Below are positions 12,820-21,260 of a DNA stretch of 24,889 nucleotides, piece by piece (position 1 is the stretch's first letter; each line of letters opens with the position of its first letter). The stretch is taken from the IMG/VR virus record IMGVR_UViG_3300025141_000700, positions 1-24,889 of that record; one strand, written 5' to 3'. A model generated the notes under the pieces. That model was not told where the DNA came from. It made no database searches and saw only the letters and a list, made by a program, of their open reading frames with translations. This stretch comes from a virus. The position numbers were made by a program, and so were the translations under genes.

Positions 12820-13249
12820 GGAACAGGGTGATCCAGACCCAGACTGGTATTTTGGATTTTTGTATTTAATCTATAATAAAAAGAATGGTAGAAAATATAT
12901 AGGGAAGAAACAATACAAAAGATACTCGAAGGGTAAACCAATTGGGCACACTGATTGGAAATCGTACACAGGTTCTTCTAAATATCTAAACCAAGATATT
13001 AACAAGATGGGCCTCAGTAATTTTAAATTTGTTATGATCCGTCAATTTGAAACACGGGGTGGCCTTACATACTATGAGGCGAATGCCCAACATAAAATGG
13101 ATGTGATGACATCTCGGATTGACGGCCTTGAAGAAAGAGAGTATTACAACGCTAACATCATGGGGATAAAGTTTGTTACTAAAGAAGTAGTCCCCAACAT
13201 CAATCAACTACTAGAGGAAATTATAAATGTCTACTGCAACACAGATTAA
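12578..13249 (+). CDS. GIY-YIG endonuclease (SegE-like) with basic N-terminal tail
   Basis: Up to 223 residues. The nuclease domain starts near residue 91: GFLYLIYN (93-100) and RKYIGKK (105-111) are the GIY and YIG strands, WKSYTGSS follows, and E167 in LTYYEAN is the likely metal ligand. It resembles the phage SegE-type GIY-YIG family. The first ~80 residues are Lys/Pro/Ser-rich and probably disordered, and lie over the end of the nuclease gene in the +1 frame. The start is uncertain: ATGs at 12578, 12644 (GGAAAG upstream), 12668 and 12776 are all possible, and the core domain is intact from any of them. The role could be replication-intermediate cleavage or homing. Confidence 0.82.
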   Translation: MPEIESQKLKKSSPPKNPRKDVMPPPPQKRMGSSTSKRGASTATSKKRAGKKQTVAKGLSKKQARMAKLAGTQTPWVIHSKEQGDPDPDWYFGFLYLIYNKKNGRKYIGKKQYKRYSKGKPIGHTDWKSYTGSSKYLNQDINKMGLSNFKFVMIRQFETRGGLTYYEANAQHKMDVMTSRIDGLEEREYYNANIMGIKFVTKEVVPNINQLLEEIINVYCNTD

Positions 13250-13463
13250 TACCATTCAAGATCACCTTACCAACGTAGGTCATATCTCAGCACGGGAAGC
13301 TATGCTAGATTACGGCATCGTATCATTACGAGATGCTATCTACCGTCTACGTCGGAAGGGATTTACGATTATCTCAGAAGAACGTATTAACCCTGCTACC
13401 AATAAAAAGTACATTCGTTATTGGACAACGAAACAATATCGACAGGCTCGTAGGGTTTCTTGA
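13227..13463 (+). CDS. Small helix-turn-helix protein
   Basis: 78 residues starting inside the GIY-YIG 3' end, with GAGGAAATTATAA upstream of the ATG. The sequence IQDHLTNVGHISAREAMLDY, then IVSLRDAIYRLRRKGFTI, follows the winged helix-turn-helix pattern of a common phage family (HTH_39-like): a first helix, a turn at GHISAREA, a recognition helix at SLRDAIYRLRR and a wing (ISEERINPATNKKYIRYW). It should bind DNA, perhaps as a regulator or replication accessory. Its stop overlaps the TTG of the next gene. Confidence 0.8.
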   Translation: MSTATQINTIQDHLTNVGHISAREAMLDYGIVSLRDAIYRLRRKGFTIISEERINPATNKKYIRYWTTKQYRQARRVS

Positions 13464-13840
13464 TAGACTTTGAACCCAATGAGACAGAAGATAAAGATCT
13501 CGATTATGTCTCTTTGAATATGCTCAGGGTTTCAGACCATGATTGGAGCCCTGAGCAAATTCTCTGGCTGGCTGTTATAGCTCAAGCCCTCTTAGATGCG
13601 ACCAAAGAACCACGGGAGACAGACTCTGCTGCTCTGATAGAATATAGAAGATCAGCTACACGATGGCTTACGACAGTATCAGCATGTGTTACTTCCAAAG
13701 ATATGGAAGAGGTCTGTGAACTTGCCGGTATTTCTCCCACTAGTATAAGAACCCTTTCGTCTAATATAATATATGAGGGGCGTCCTTTTGAAAGATTTAG
13801 AATAAACGCCCTCTTGGATTATGCAACAAGGGAGTTATAA
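13460..13840 (+). CDS. Unknown phage protein, TTG start
   Basis: 126 residues. The frame begins at TTG in a TTGA overlap with the HTH gene; no ATG gives the full frame. An acidic N-terminus is followed by a hydrophobic helix (WSPEQILWLAVIAQALLDAT), then TRWLTTVSACVTSKDMEEVC and ELAGISPTSIRTL. The last portion is like a segment I associate with small phage proteins that end in a 'CELAGxxP' helix. No function can be assigned. It ends 2 bases before the next gene. Confidence 0.7.
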   Translation: MIDFEPNETEDKDLDYVSLNMLRVSDHDWSPEQILWLAVIAQALLDATKEPRETDSAALIEYRRSATRWLTTVSACVTSKDMEEVCELAGISPTSIRTLSSNIIYEGRPFERFRINALLDYATREL

Positions 13841-13842
13841 AA

Positions 13843-14073
13843 ATGGATGTAGGTTTATGGGTTGTGTTTGTTGTTTATGCCTTTTCAGCATCACCTGCGA
13901 TGGATATGCCCCCTATGTACGTGGGTTCAGATCGAGAAGAGTGCGAATCAATTAGTGACTTTTTCAACTCTAATCTCATTGAAGGAGATGAATATAAAAC
14001 ATCAGTGTGCCTCCAAGTAGGTGACACATATAACCCGGAAAAAGATTTTGTTCCTGAATTAGAAGTTATCTAA
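13843..14073 (+). CDS. Small probably exported protein
   Basis: 76 residues starting with a hydrophobic segment (VGLWVVFVVYAFSASPA, about residues 3-19) that could be a signal peptide ending near ASPAMD or a membrane anchor; the usual N-terminal positive charge is missing. The remainder is acidic with two cysteines (C27, and C53 in SVCLQVG) that could form a disulfide in the periplasm. No family recognised. No strong Shine-Dalgarno, but it is coupled closely to the upstream gene. Confidence 0.6.
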   Translation: MDVGLWVVFVVYAFSASPAMDMPPMYVGSDREECESISDFFNSNLIEGDEYKTSVCLQVGDTYNPEKDFVPELEVI

Positions 14074-14096
14074 AACTAAGAAACTAGGAATTTAAA

Positions 14097-14387
14097 ATGG
14101 AAGATAATTTAAACTTTTCTAAGTTTATTAAAAAAGAATTTATACCTTATTTAGAAGACGATATGAATTGTGAAGATAAAGTAAACCACCCGAGCCACTA
14201 TCAATCAGGGGGTCTTGAGGTTATTGATATTATCGAAACCAAGCTTTCTTCAGATCAGCTAAAAGGATATTACCTTGGTAACATCTTAAAATATGTTTTT
14301 AGACATGAATATAAAGACGGTATTACTGATCTGAAGAAAGCCCGTTGGTACTTAGATAGATTGATAACCTATAATGAAAAAACCTGA
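14097..14387 (+). CDS. DUF3310 protein (nucleotide kinase-like module)
   Basis: 96 residues. After an acidic ~25-residue lead, the DUF3310 pattern is clear: VNHPSHYQSGGLEVIDIIE (29-47), then GYYLGNILKYVFRHEYKDG and DLKKARWYLDRL. The same domain occurs in T7 gp1.7, which has nucleotide kinase activity, and in many phage 'SaV-like' proteins. A role in phage nucleotide metabolism fits the MazG-like and RNR genes that follow. AGGAATTTAAA precedes the ATG. It overlaps the next gene by 14 bases. Confidence 0.85.
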   Translation: MEDNLNFSKFIKKEFIPYLEDDMNCEDKVNHPSHYQSGGLEVIDIIETKLSSDQLKGYYLGNILKYVFRHEYKDGITDLKKARWYLDRLITYNEKT

Positions 14388-14622
14388 TATACGAAAAATA
14401 ATATGGAACGATGCCCGTGGAGGCTGCTCCAACTGGACATTGTATGACCCGGATGATTATGTACCTCCTGCGGTCACTACAATAGGTCAGGTATTTAAAG
14501 AAACAAAAGATTACATTGTACTACTATCCTCTTTCTATGAGGATGAACCCGGTGTGGTACACCACCATAACGGCGTTCTTATTTTAAAAAAGACTATCAT
14601 TGAACAAAGCACATTAACATAA
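14374..14622 (+). CDS. Conserved-looking small phage protein
   Basis: 82 residues, overlapping the DUF3310 gene by 14 bases. The pattern IIWNDARGGCSNWTLYDPDD near the start, a central TIGQVFKETKDYIVLLSSF and a C-terminal GVLILKKTIIEQ give a small beta-rich fold that I associate with a widespread phage family of unknown role (Trp-x-Asp-Ala and later Trp, then 'GxxxxETxDYIxL'). No catalytic motif seen. Confidence 0.7.
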   Translation: MKKPDIRKIIWNDARGGCSNWTLYDPDDYVPPAVTTIGQVFKETKDYIVLLSSFYEDEPGVVHHHNGVLILKKTIIEQSTLT

Positions 14623-14639
14623 AGAAACGGAGAGGTAAG

Positions 14640-15050
14640 ATGAATATCGACGACTACCAAAGCAGTGCAGCAAAAACAGCCGTGTATCCTGATACAGCAA
14701 AGTACCACTACCCAGCGATGGGATTAGCCGGAGAAGCTGGAGAGGTTACTAACAAGTTAAAGAAGGTTATGCGTGGCGACACTACACTAGATGATATTAA
14801 AGAGGATGTTCTGCATGAAATTGGAGACGTACTATGGTATATCGCAGCACTCTGTAATGATTTAGAAACACCGATGTCCACGGTGGCTCAGCTAAATTTA
14901 GATAAACTCAACGGACGTCTGGAAAGGAATGTTCTTGGCGGTAAAAAAATGAGAGATAAAATGCTGGAACAGCAGGCAGTCATTGACCATTTAAAGGCCA
15001 AGACAGAGAAGCTAGAGGAACAAATCAGTTTCTCTTTGCGTCTCCCCTAA
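14640..15050 (+). CDS. MazG-like nucleotide pyrophosphohydrolase
   Basis: 136 residues. The MazG/all-alpha NTP pyrophosphatase fold is indicated by GLAGEAGEVTNKLKKV (28-43) and DVLHEIGDVLWYI (56-68), with E32, E35, E60 and D63 as the metal-binding acidic residues. Such enzymes hydrolyse (d)NTPs or (p)ppGpp-type substrates. Phage copies are thought to adjust nucleotide pools or the host starvation response. After ~residue 105 a Lys/Glu-rich coiled-coil tail has been added. CGGAGAGGTAAG precedes the ATG. Confidence 0.88.
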   Translation: MNIDDYQSSAAKTAVYPDTAKYHYPAMGLAGEAGEVTNKLKKVMRGDTTLDDIKEDVLHEIGDVLWYIAALCNDLETPMSTVAQLNLDKLNGRLERNVLGGKKMRDKMLEQQAVIDHLKAKTEKLEEQISFSLRLP

Positions 15051-15080
15051 AACCTATTATACAATCAAGGTTCACGACAA

Positions 15081-15281
15081 ATGTCAGATCGAAAAATCCC
15101 TGATTATCTCACTTCTTGGAAAGATAGCGTACATCTTGCTAACCGTATCCGAAAATATTGGGCACGGAGAGGCGTGACTGTGAATGTTGTTGTTGAGAAA
15201 TTTATGATGGGAAGTGCTGGGCCTTACTACCAGATAAGATCTGATCTTTTTATGAAAGGATCCCAAGATGAAGACAAATAA
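15081..15281 (+). CDS. Unknown 66-residue protein upstream of RNR
   Basis: Basic N-terminal helix (SWKDSVHLANRIRKYWARRG) followed by a beta segment (VTVNVVVEKFMMG, YYQIRSDL) and a charged end. No family recognised. The ribosome-binding site is weak (AAGGTT). Its 3' end overlaps the RNR start by 14 bases and carries that gene's AAAGGA site, suggesting coupled expression. Confidence 0.65.
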   Translation: MSDRKIPDYLTSWKDSVHLANRIRKYWARRGVTVNVVVEKFMMGSAGPYYQIRSDLFMKGSQDEDK

Positions 15282-17211
15282 TTATCTACCAACCCTCTAT
15301 CAACAATACATTCACCTGTCACGTTACTCACGATGGGTTAAAGAAGAAGAGCGCCGTGAGACATTTGATGAAACGGTGTCACGATATTTTGATTTCTTCA
15401 CCGACCACATTGGTGCCAATGTTCTTACAAAAGAACTAAGAGCATATTTAGAAGAAAAGGTTTTATCACTCGGGGTGATGCCATCAATGCGCTGCTTGAT
15501 GACAGCAGGCCCTGCATTGAAGCGGGAGAACATTGCCGGCTACAACTGCTCGTATGTTCCTATTGATCACCCCAGAGCTTTTGATGAAACTCTGTATATT
15601 CTTATGAATGGAACAGGTGTTGGGTTCTCAGTTGAGAAAGACTTTGTAAACAAACTTCCTATTGTTTCAGACCACATGGAAGACTCAGATTCTATCATCC
15701 ATGTCGCTGATTCTAAGGAAGGTTGGGCTCGTGGTCTTCGTGAGTTAATTGGTGCACTCTATCAAGGTTCTATCCCTAAGTGGGATCTTAGCGATGTGCG
15801 TCCTGCTGGAACCCTTCTAAAAGTTTTTGGTGGACGGGCTTCAGGTCCGGTCCCTCTTGATAATCTTTTTCGGTTCACTGTAGAAATTTTTAAACAGTCT
15901 ATTGGTAGAAAGCTGAGTCCTATCGAATGCCATGACTTGATGTGCAAGATTGGTGAGAGCGTTGTCGTTGGCGGTGTCCGGCGTTCAGCGTTGATTTCTC
16001 TGTCAGACTTGGATGACGTGAGTATGCGTCAAGCCAAGGGCACCCCCTACTGGTGGAAGACCCATCCACATCGAGGACTGTCGAACAACTCTGTCTGTTA
16101 CAAGAACACCCCCGGCTCATCCGATATATTCACAGATATTGGTGAATTTATGGATGAGTGGAATTCTCTTTATCAGTCGAGAAGTGGTGAGCGTGGTATC
16201 TTTAATCGTGAAGCAGCAAAGATGCATGTGGAAAAGAATGGACGCCGTGACTCAAACCATGATTTCGGAACAAACCCCTGCTCTGAAATTATTCTTAGAC
16301 CAAATCAATTTTGTAATTTAACAGAAGTCGTATGTCGTCCCACAGATACTGAAGAAGACCTTATGGATAAGGTTAAGGCCGCAACCATTCTGGGTACCTT
16401 ACAATCAACCCTGACAAATTTTAAGTATCTCCGAAAAATCTGGACTAACAATACAGAAGAAGAAAGGCTTCTAGGTGTATCTCTAACAGGAATCTTAGAC
16501 TGCCCTCTTCTAACTTGGGAAAATAATAATCTGGAGAAGCTTCTGAATGACCTACGCAACCATGCAATTAATGTTAATCACGAGTTCGCTAATAAGCTGG
16601 GTATCAACCCAAGCACGGCTATTACTTGCGTTAAACCTAGTGGTACTGTTTCTCAGCTTGTGGATAGCTCTAGCGGTATTCATGCTCGTCATAACCCCCA
16701 TTATGTACGTAATGTACGTTCTGATATCAAAGATCCTCTTACTAATTTCATGGTTGAGAAAGGATTCCCGCATGAGCTAGAGATAAGCCACGATCCTAGT
16801 AATCCATCACAGAATATGGTCTTTTCCTTTCCGATGGAATCACCACCAACGACAGTCTGCCGCAATGATATGAGTTCTATTGAGCAGCTTGAATTCTGGA
16901 AAATCTATGCGACAGCGTGGTGTGAACACAAACCCTCTGTAACAATCTCCATGAAGGATAGCGAGTGGCTCCATACTGGTGCGTGGGTCTATGACAATTT
17001 TAATTTATGTTCGGGTATTTCATTCCTACCTACGGCGGACCATATCTATGAGCAAGCCCCTTACATTGATATTGACAAAGAACAATATAAGGAATTATCT
17101 ATGACTATGCCGAAAGAAATTAACTGGGAAGATCTTTCTTTGTTTGAAAAAGAAGATAACACCAAGGCTTCTCAAGAGCTTGCATGTACTGCTGGTGTCT
17201 GCGAAATCTAA
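15268..17211 (+). CDS. nrdJ: Class II (adenosylcobalamin-dependent) ribonucleotide reductase, monomeric type
   Basis: 647 residues. The active site NPCSE (N336, C338, E340) contains the thiyl-radical cysteine. C94 (GYNCSY) and C349 (FCNL) form the reducible pair, and the C-terminal CTAGVC (C640, C645) is the shuttle pair that reloads it. This is the layout of the Lactobacillus leichmannii-type reductase, which makes dNTPs from NTPs using vitamin B12 and needs no oxygen or small subunit. At ~650 residues it is shorter than that enzyme (~740). It depends on host cobalamin, typical for roseophage and cyanophage relatives. It ends in TAATG overlapping the next start. Confidence 0.92.
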   Translation: MKTNNYLPTLYQQYIHLSRYSRWVKEEERRETFDETVSRYFDFFTDHIGANVLTKELRAYLEEKVLSLGVMPSMRCLMTAGPALKRENIAGYNCSYVPIDHPRAFDETLYILMNGTGVGFSVEKDFVNKLPIVSDHMEDSDSIIHVADSKEGWARGLRELIGALYQGSIPKWDLSDVRPAGTLLKVFGGRASGPVPLDNLFRFTVEIFKQSIGRKLSPIECHDLMCKIGESVVVGGVRRSALISLSDLDDVSMRQAKGTPYWWKTHPHRGLSNNSVCYKNTPGSSDIFTDIGEFMDEWNSLYQSRSGERGIFNREAAKMHVEKNGRRDSNHDFGTNPCSEIILRPNQFCNLTEVVCRPTDTEEDLMDKVKAATILGTLQSTLTNFKYLRKIWTNNTEEERLLGVSLTGILDCPLLTWENNNLEKLLNDLRNHAINVNHEFANKLGINPSTAITCVKPSGTVSQLVDSSSGIHARHNPHYVRNVRSDIKDPLTNFMVEKGFPHELEISHDPSNPSQNMVFSFPMESPPTTVCRNDMSSIEQLEFWKIYATAWCEHKPSVTISMKDSEWLHTGAWVYDNFNLCSGISFLPTADHIYEQAPYIDIDKEQYKELSMTMPKEINWEDLSLFEKEDNTKASQELACTAGVCEI

Positions 17212-17663
17212 TGACAGAGGTAAGAAAGGCTTTCTCACGTTCTTTATATAATAAAAGCGATAAGACAGCGAAGAATATTATTAGAGAATACCTGATCAAA
17301 TCTGAAGGACATTCCTTATTAAATGATGTAGAGAACTATTATGCTGATCTACAAACATCTAAGGAAGGTAAAGATTATTATCACGAAGCTGAGATGAAAT
17401 ACTCATGGCGTGGCGATTGGCCAACACACTGGGATGAGATCAGGATTCCTTCTCGAAAGAAAAGACTGCTCGAAAAGTATTCAAACGAAAGACTTACTTT
17501 CTATGTTATCTCAGGAGACGAAAAAAGATTCTGGAAAATCAGTTCTGATGCTCTAAGAAAAGCCCCTATCAAGGAAGCCAGTAATAGATACATTGACAAA
17601 GGGGAAACCTTTTTCCATATATCAGTAAGCAATGCTGATCTGATTAGTATTAGTACTGATTAA
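17211..17663 (+). CDS. Unknown protein, possible PD-(D/E)XK nuclease fold
   Basis: 150 residues when started at the ATG of the TAATG overlap with the RNR stop (an earlier in-frame start at 17184 would lie inside RNR and lacks support). After a basic N-terminal helix, D46 and the strand HEAEMKYSW (E61, K63), followed by DEIRIPSRKKRLLEKY and a beta strand RLTFYVIS, are consistent with a D...ExK nuclease core, but no full signature is present. Function is therefore tentative. Confidence 0.7.
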   Translation: MTEVRKAFSRSLYNKSDKTAKNIIREYLIKSEGHSLLNDVENYYADLQTSKEGKDYYHEAEMKYSWRGDWPTHWDEIRIPSRKKRLLEKYSNERLTFYVISGDEKRFWKISSDALRKAPIKEASNRYIDKGETFFHISVSNADLISISTD

Positions 17664-17682
17664 CTATAAGGAGAAACCTATA

Positions 17683-17925
17683 ATGGATGAGCAAGAAGAA
17701 AAGATTAAAAAGCTTGAGGAAGAGATTAATCAAAAGCAGGAAGAACTAAGGGCTTTGACTAAATCTGAAAGTGACAAGGCATACGAGAGTTATATGGCTG
17801 CTCACGAGAACTGCCAAGAATTATGGTCTAAGTACATTGATGTTCTTTACAAAGACAAAAAGGCAGAATTCAGACCATCTTTAAGAATGTCATTCCACAC
17901 ACGTCCGCTAACTTTAAACTGGTAA
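17683..17925 (+). CDS. Small coiled-coil protein
   Basis: 80 residues. Residues 1-35 form a strongly charged heptad-type coiled coil (EEKIKKLEEEINQKQEELRA). The rest has aromatic residues and a basic end (FRPSLRMSFHTRPLTLNW). AAGGAGAAACC precedes the ATG. No family recognised; it ends 4 bases before the glycosyltransferase gene. Confidence 0.7.
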   Translation: MDEQEEKIKKLEEEINQKQEELRALTKSESDKAYESYMAAHENCQELWSKYIDVLYKDKKAEFRPSLRMSFHTRPLTLNW

Positions 17926-17929
17926 AACA

Positions 17930-18709
17930 ATGAACGATAAAGGGTTTACCCCTACGACTATCTATGTCGGTTACGATAACCGTGAAGACGTAGCGTATCA
18001 GGTATGTAGATCATCTCTCTTAACCAATTCTACTTCACTTAGATCAGAAGATATTATCCCCCTTAAGCATCAAGACCTCCGAGCCAACAAAGTATTCTGG
18101 AGAGGGTGGCGTATTGACCACAGCGGTCAGTACTGGGATGATATTGATGGCCGTCCTTTCTCAACAGAGTTTTCCTTTACCCGTTTTCTTGTGCCAGAAC
18201 TGGCTCGTAGACAGGGTATAACAGAAGGACCGGTTATTTTTGTTGATTGTGATTTCCTGTTTATAGATGATATCCAGCAGTTAATCATGAATCACTTTGA
18301 TCCATCCAAGGCGGTGCAGGTGGTTAAGCACGACTTCAAACCAACCAGTACCGTAAAGATGGATAACAAAATCCAAATTACATATTTCATGAAGCTTTGG
18401 TCATCTCTTATGATCTTTAACATGGGACACCCAGAGAATAATAAGCTGGATTTAGCCACAGCAAACACGGCTTCCGGCTCTTTTCTACACGGGTTCGGAT
18501 GGTTATCTTCCCCCGATCTTATTGGAGATATACCACCGGAGTGGAATTTTATCGGGGATGAAAGTGAAAATGTAAAACCTTCTGCTGTTCATTATACAGA
18601 GGGTGGACCATGGTTTAGGGATTACAAAAATTGTCCCTTTTCGAAGGAATGGTATGAGCAATTAAATATTGCCTTTGAAGAAGACCACTATAAAGTTTTG
18701 GAATGGTAG
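17930..18709 (+). CDS. GT-A fold glycosyltransferase
   Basis: 259 residues. IYVGYDNRED (11-20), FSTEFSFTRFLVPEL (77-91) and the DxD motif in VIFVDCDFLF (D106, D108) show a nucleotide-sugar-dependent, metal-binding GT-A enzyme of the GT8-like kind often seen in marine phages. Near the end, SAVHYTEGGPWF matches the usual 'HY.G..KPW' closing segment of such enzymes. No signal peptide or membrane segment, so it acts in the cytoplasm. Donor and acceptor are unknown. Together with gmd and the fused protein just downstream it forms a sugar-transfer module. Confidence 0.8.
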   Translation: MNDKGFTPTTIYVGYDNREDVAYQVCRSSLLTNSTSLRSEDIIPLKHQDLRANKVFWRGWRIDHSGQYWDDIDGRPFSTEFSFTRFLVPELARRQGITEGPVIFVDCDFLFIDDIQQLIMNHFDPSKAVQVVKHDFKPTSTVKMDNKIQITYFMKLWSSLMIFNMGHPENNKLDLATANTASGSFLHGFGWLSSPDLIGDIPPEWNFIGDESENVKPSAVHYTEGGPWFRDYKNCPFSKEWYEQLNIAFEEDHYKVLEW

Positions 18710-18715
18710 AATTAA

Positions 18716-20974
18716 ATGACTGCATCTTATAAAATTGATTTAACGGCTAACATCACAGTCTTGACATCCTTTAAAGTTGATGACTATGCAACATACGCTA
18801 GAAGGTTTTTTGAATCATGGGCAAAATTCTGGCCTAAGAACATTAAGCTAACGGCGTACTACAATGGTGGGAAGCTTCCCAAAGATGTCGTTAGAGCTAG
18901 GAATATTTCTTACGTATCTTTGGACAAGAATGTTGACCTAAATTCTTTTAAGGAAAGAAACTCCCAGTTTAATGGCGGCTCTCCCTATAATTACCGTATG
19001 GATGCTATTAAGTTTTCCCATAAAGTTTTTGCTATTTGCGATCATGTAAAACATATGGCGTCTAAGGGGGACATGGGATGGTTAGTCTGGATTGATGCTG
19101 ATGTCTTGACAACTAAAAAGATTGATAGTAATTTTCTAAATCTTATTTTCCCTGACAGTTCAGATATTGTACACTTAGGTAGACAGGGTATCATTGATTA
19201 TTCAGAGACGGGTTTTCTAGGTTTCAACCTTACGTATGATAAGGCCCATACCTTTCTACGAGACTGGCGCACTCTCTACACCACGAATGAAATCCTTGGT
19301 CTACGAGAGTGGACAGATGCTTTTGCCTTTGAACGTCTCCTCAACCTGCATAAGAACCATGGAATTACGGCACACAATCTATCACCTCATGCAGCTTCTC
19401 TCGAAGCTTTTGATTACTCTCCCCTCACAGAGTATTTTATTCACTTCAAAGGTGGGAGAAAAAGCATTCTCAATGCTCCGTATGAACCCGGTCCTGCTCG
19501 TTATAAGGACATTGAGAAATTCATCGAACACTACGGAAGCACAAAACTTCTCGAAGTTGGAACATGGAACGGAAAGAGAGCCCTCCGCCTCATTACGGCT
19601 GCGCTTCAAAATTCTGATTCTGTCCATTATGTTGGACTGGACGTATTTGAAGATGGTAATGAAGAACTGGACCAAGAAGAAGGGAATGTAAAGCAGAGGA
19701 CATATCTGCATAACGTCAAGTCTCTTCTTAATACGTTCTCAAAGGATGCTCTCCTTGAAGAGAAGAAGGTATCCTTCGAGCTTATCAAAGGTAACTCACG
19801 GGAAACCCTACCTGATATCATGTCACGGTATTCCCCCGACTTTGCATACATTGACGGCGGTCATTCAATTGAAACCATCCGATCAGATTACGAGAACCTG
19901 AAGGATGTGCCCGTTATTGTGTTTGATGATTATTATCGCCCCGATGGCGAAGATAATATGTTTGATATTACCAAGTACGGTTGCAATCAAATCGTCAATC
20001 ACGAATTACCTGAAGGGCATCAGAAGGGCGTCATCCCCTCAAGGGATGGGGTTCAGGGTGGGGGTATTACATGCCTTGCCTATGTATGTCACCCATCAAT
20101 GCCGGAGGCACCAGACTTTGAAAACGTGACGGTACCCATCAAGGTGCAGCCACGGGATTGTGTACCTGATGAGTATATCCACAACAACATCAAGGCTAAC
20201 CACCTCAATATGGATAAGTGGATTACCAGAAGATACCATTGGAACACGGAAGAAGTGGTCTGTGTTTCAGCAGGCCCCACGATTAAACAGGATCTTGAAA
20301 ACATCCGTGCCAGATACGAACAGGGGCACAAGGTTGTATGTGTCAAGCACTCTCATAATTTCCTAATTGAGAATGACATTATACCGTGGGGTTGTATCAT
20401 TCTTGATCCACGAGATCTTGATGGTATTTCAACTCATGGGGTTAAGAGACGAGACCTTCTTGAGAATCCTAATATGTCTACCTATTATTTTGTAGCAAGT
20501 ATGACAGACCCTTCTGTTACATATCATCTAAAGAAGAAGGGGGCTAAGATCATAGGCTGGGATGCTTATTCTAATGCTGTAGCATCCTTTGAGCATGTAA
20601 ACGATAGGATGATGATTACGGGAGGTACCTGCGCTGCTATGCGGGCTATTGCTTTAATGCACACTCTTGGATTTAGAACCTTTCATCTGTTTGGTTATGA
20701 CGCCAGCATGGATCCTGAAGGCACCTATGACTTGACAGAGAAGGACGATAATGATCGTCAGAAGTATTTACAAGTTACAGTCGGTGAAGATAGCTTCATC
20801 ACCACTGGTGAGCTATTAGCAATGGGTCAAGACATGGAACAGTTCTTCCAGAGGGACGATGATGCCGAGTACCACGTATACGGTAAGGGCGGTATGGGCT
20901 ATGCTCTATGGCAGATTGAAAAAGAAAAGAGAAACACAGATACGTATAAATCATTTCTTGAAATTGGAGTATAA
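18716..20974 (+). CDS. Three-part protein: glycosyltransferase + SAM methyltransferase + DUF115-like
   Basis: 752 residues in one open frame. Residues ~1-255: a glycosyltransferase-like part with WLVWIDADVL (D127, D129 as DxD) and YFIHFKGGRKS. Residues ~262-460: a class I SAM methyltransferase with LLEVGTWNG (278-286), GLDVFED (307-313), FAYIDGGHS (376-384) and VIVFDDYY. Residues ~500-752: a DUF115/MptE-like part with VCVSAGPTI (515-523) and TGGTCAAMRAIALMHTLGFR (635-654) followed by LFGYD; relatives include flagellin Maf glycosyltransferase accessory proteins. It probably builds and methylates a glycan, but the acceptor is unknown. It starts 6 bases after the neighbouring glycosyltransferase stop. 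Confidence 0.8.
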   Translation: MTASYKIDLTANITVLTSFKVDDYATYARRFFESWAKFWPKNIKLTAYYNGGKLPKDVVRARNISYVSLDKNVDLNSFKERNSQFNGGSPYNYRMDAIKFSHKVFAICDHVKHMASKGDMGWLVWIDADVLTTKKIDSNFLNLIFPDSSDIVHLGRQGIIDYSETGFLGFNLTYDKAHTFLRDWRTLYTTNEILGLREWTDAFAFERLLNLHKNHGITAHNLSPHAASLEAFDYSPLTEYFIHFKGGRKSILNAPYEPGPARYKDIEKFIEHYGSTKLLEVGTWNGKRALRLITAALQNSDSVHYVGLDVFEDGNEELDQEEGNVKQRTYLHNVKSLLNTFSKDALLEEKKVSFELIKGNSRETLPDIMSRYSPDFAYIDGGHSIETIRSDYENLKDVPVIVFDDYYRPDGEDNMFDITKYGCNQIVNHELPEGHQKGVIPSRDGVQGGGITCLAYVCHPSMPEAPDFENVTVPIKVQPRDCVPDEYIHNNIKANHLNMDKWITRRYHWNTEEVVCVSAGPTIKQDLENIRARYEQGHKVVCVKHSHNFLIENDIIPWGCIILDPRDLDGISTHGVKRRDLLENPNMSTYYFVASMTDPSVTYHLKKKGAKIIGWDAYSNAVASFEHVNDRMMITGGTCAAMRAIALMHTLGFRTFHLFGYDASMDPEGTYDLTEKDDNDRQKYLQVTVGEDSFITTGELLAMGQDMEQFFQRDDDAEYHVYGKGGMGYALWQIEKEKRNTDTYKSFLEIGV

Positions 20975-20976
20975 AA

Positions 20977-21246
20977 ATGAGTGTTATTAATTTCCCCGGT
21001 GGGTCTATTACGGAAAGCCCTGCTTCACAAGAAGATAAACTTAACAGTATCCGAAATGATATCTCTAAATTAGAAGAGTATGTTGAAGAAGCTCAAGACT
21101 ATGTTGATGGTGTACTAATGATCAGTTTTTCTAATAATGAGTGTCGTCATTGGATTTCTCCGGGGTTGTCCGTAGGCGATGTATACTTTATGCTTGGTCG
21201 TATCCAGAATGCTCTGCTTGAGTACGCAGACAATGTTACAGAATAG
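20977..21246 (+). CDS. Unknown small phage protein
   Basis: 89 residues starting 2 bases after the previous stop, with TTGGAGTATAAAA upstream. The N-terminus MSVINFPGG is followed by an acidic helix (ISKLEEYVEEAQDYVDGVLM) and a second helix near the end (VYFMLGRIQNALLEYADNV). No motif is recognised. It sits between the sugar genes and the lysis-like cassette. Confidence 0.7.
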   Translation: MSVINFPGGSITESPASQEDKLNSIRNDISKLEEYVEEAQDYVDGVLMISFSNNECRHWISPGLSVGDVYFMLGRIQNALLEYADNVTE

Positions 21247-21260
21247 GAGGCATATAGCCC

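Noticed and set aside
15324-16780. Several shadow ORFs in the RNR gene on both strands
   Set aside because: RNR motifs are continuous in the main frame; the shadows lack starts with ribosome-binding sites and known features.
19236-19691. 151-codon ORF in another frame of the three-part enzyme gene
   Set aside because: Unlike the methyltransferase overprint, it has no recognisable motifs and no ribosome-binding site, and the main frame explains the sequence.
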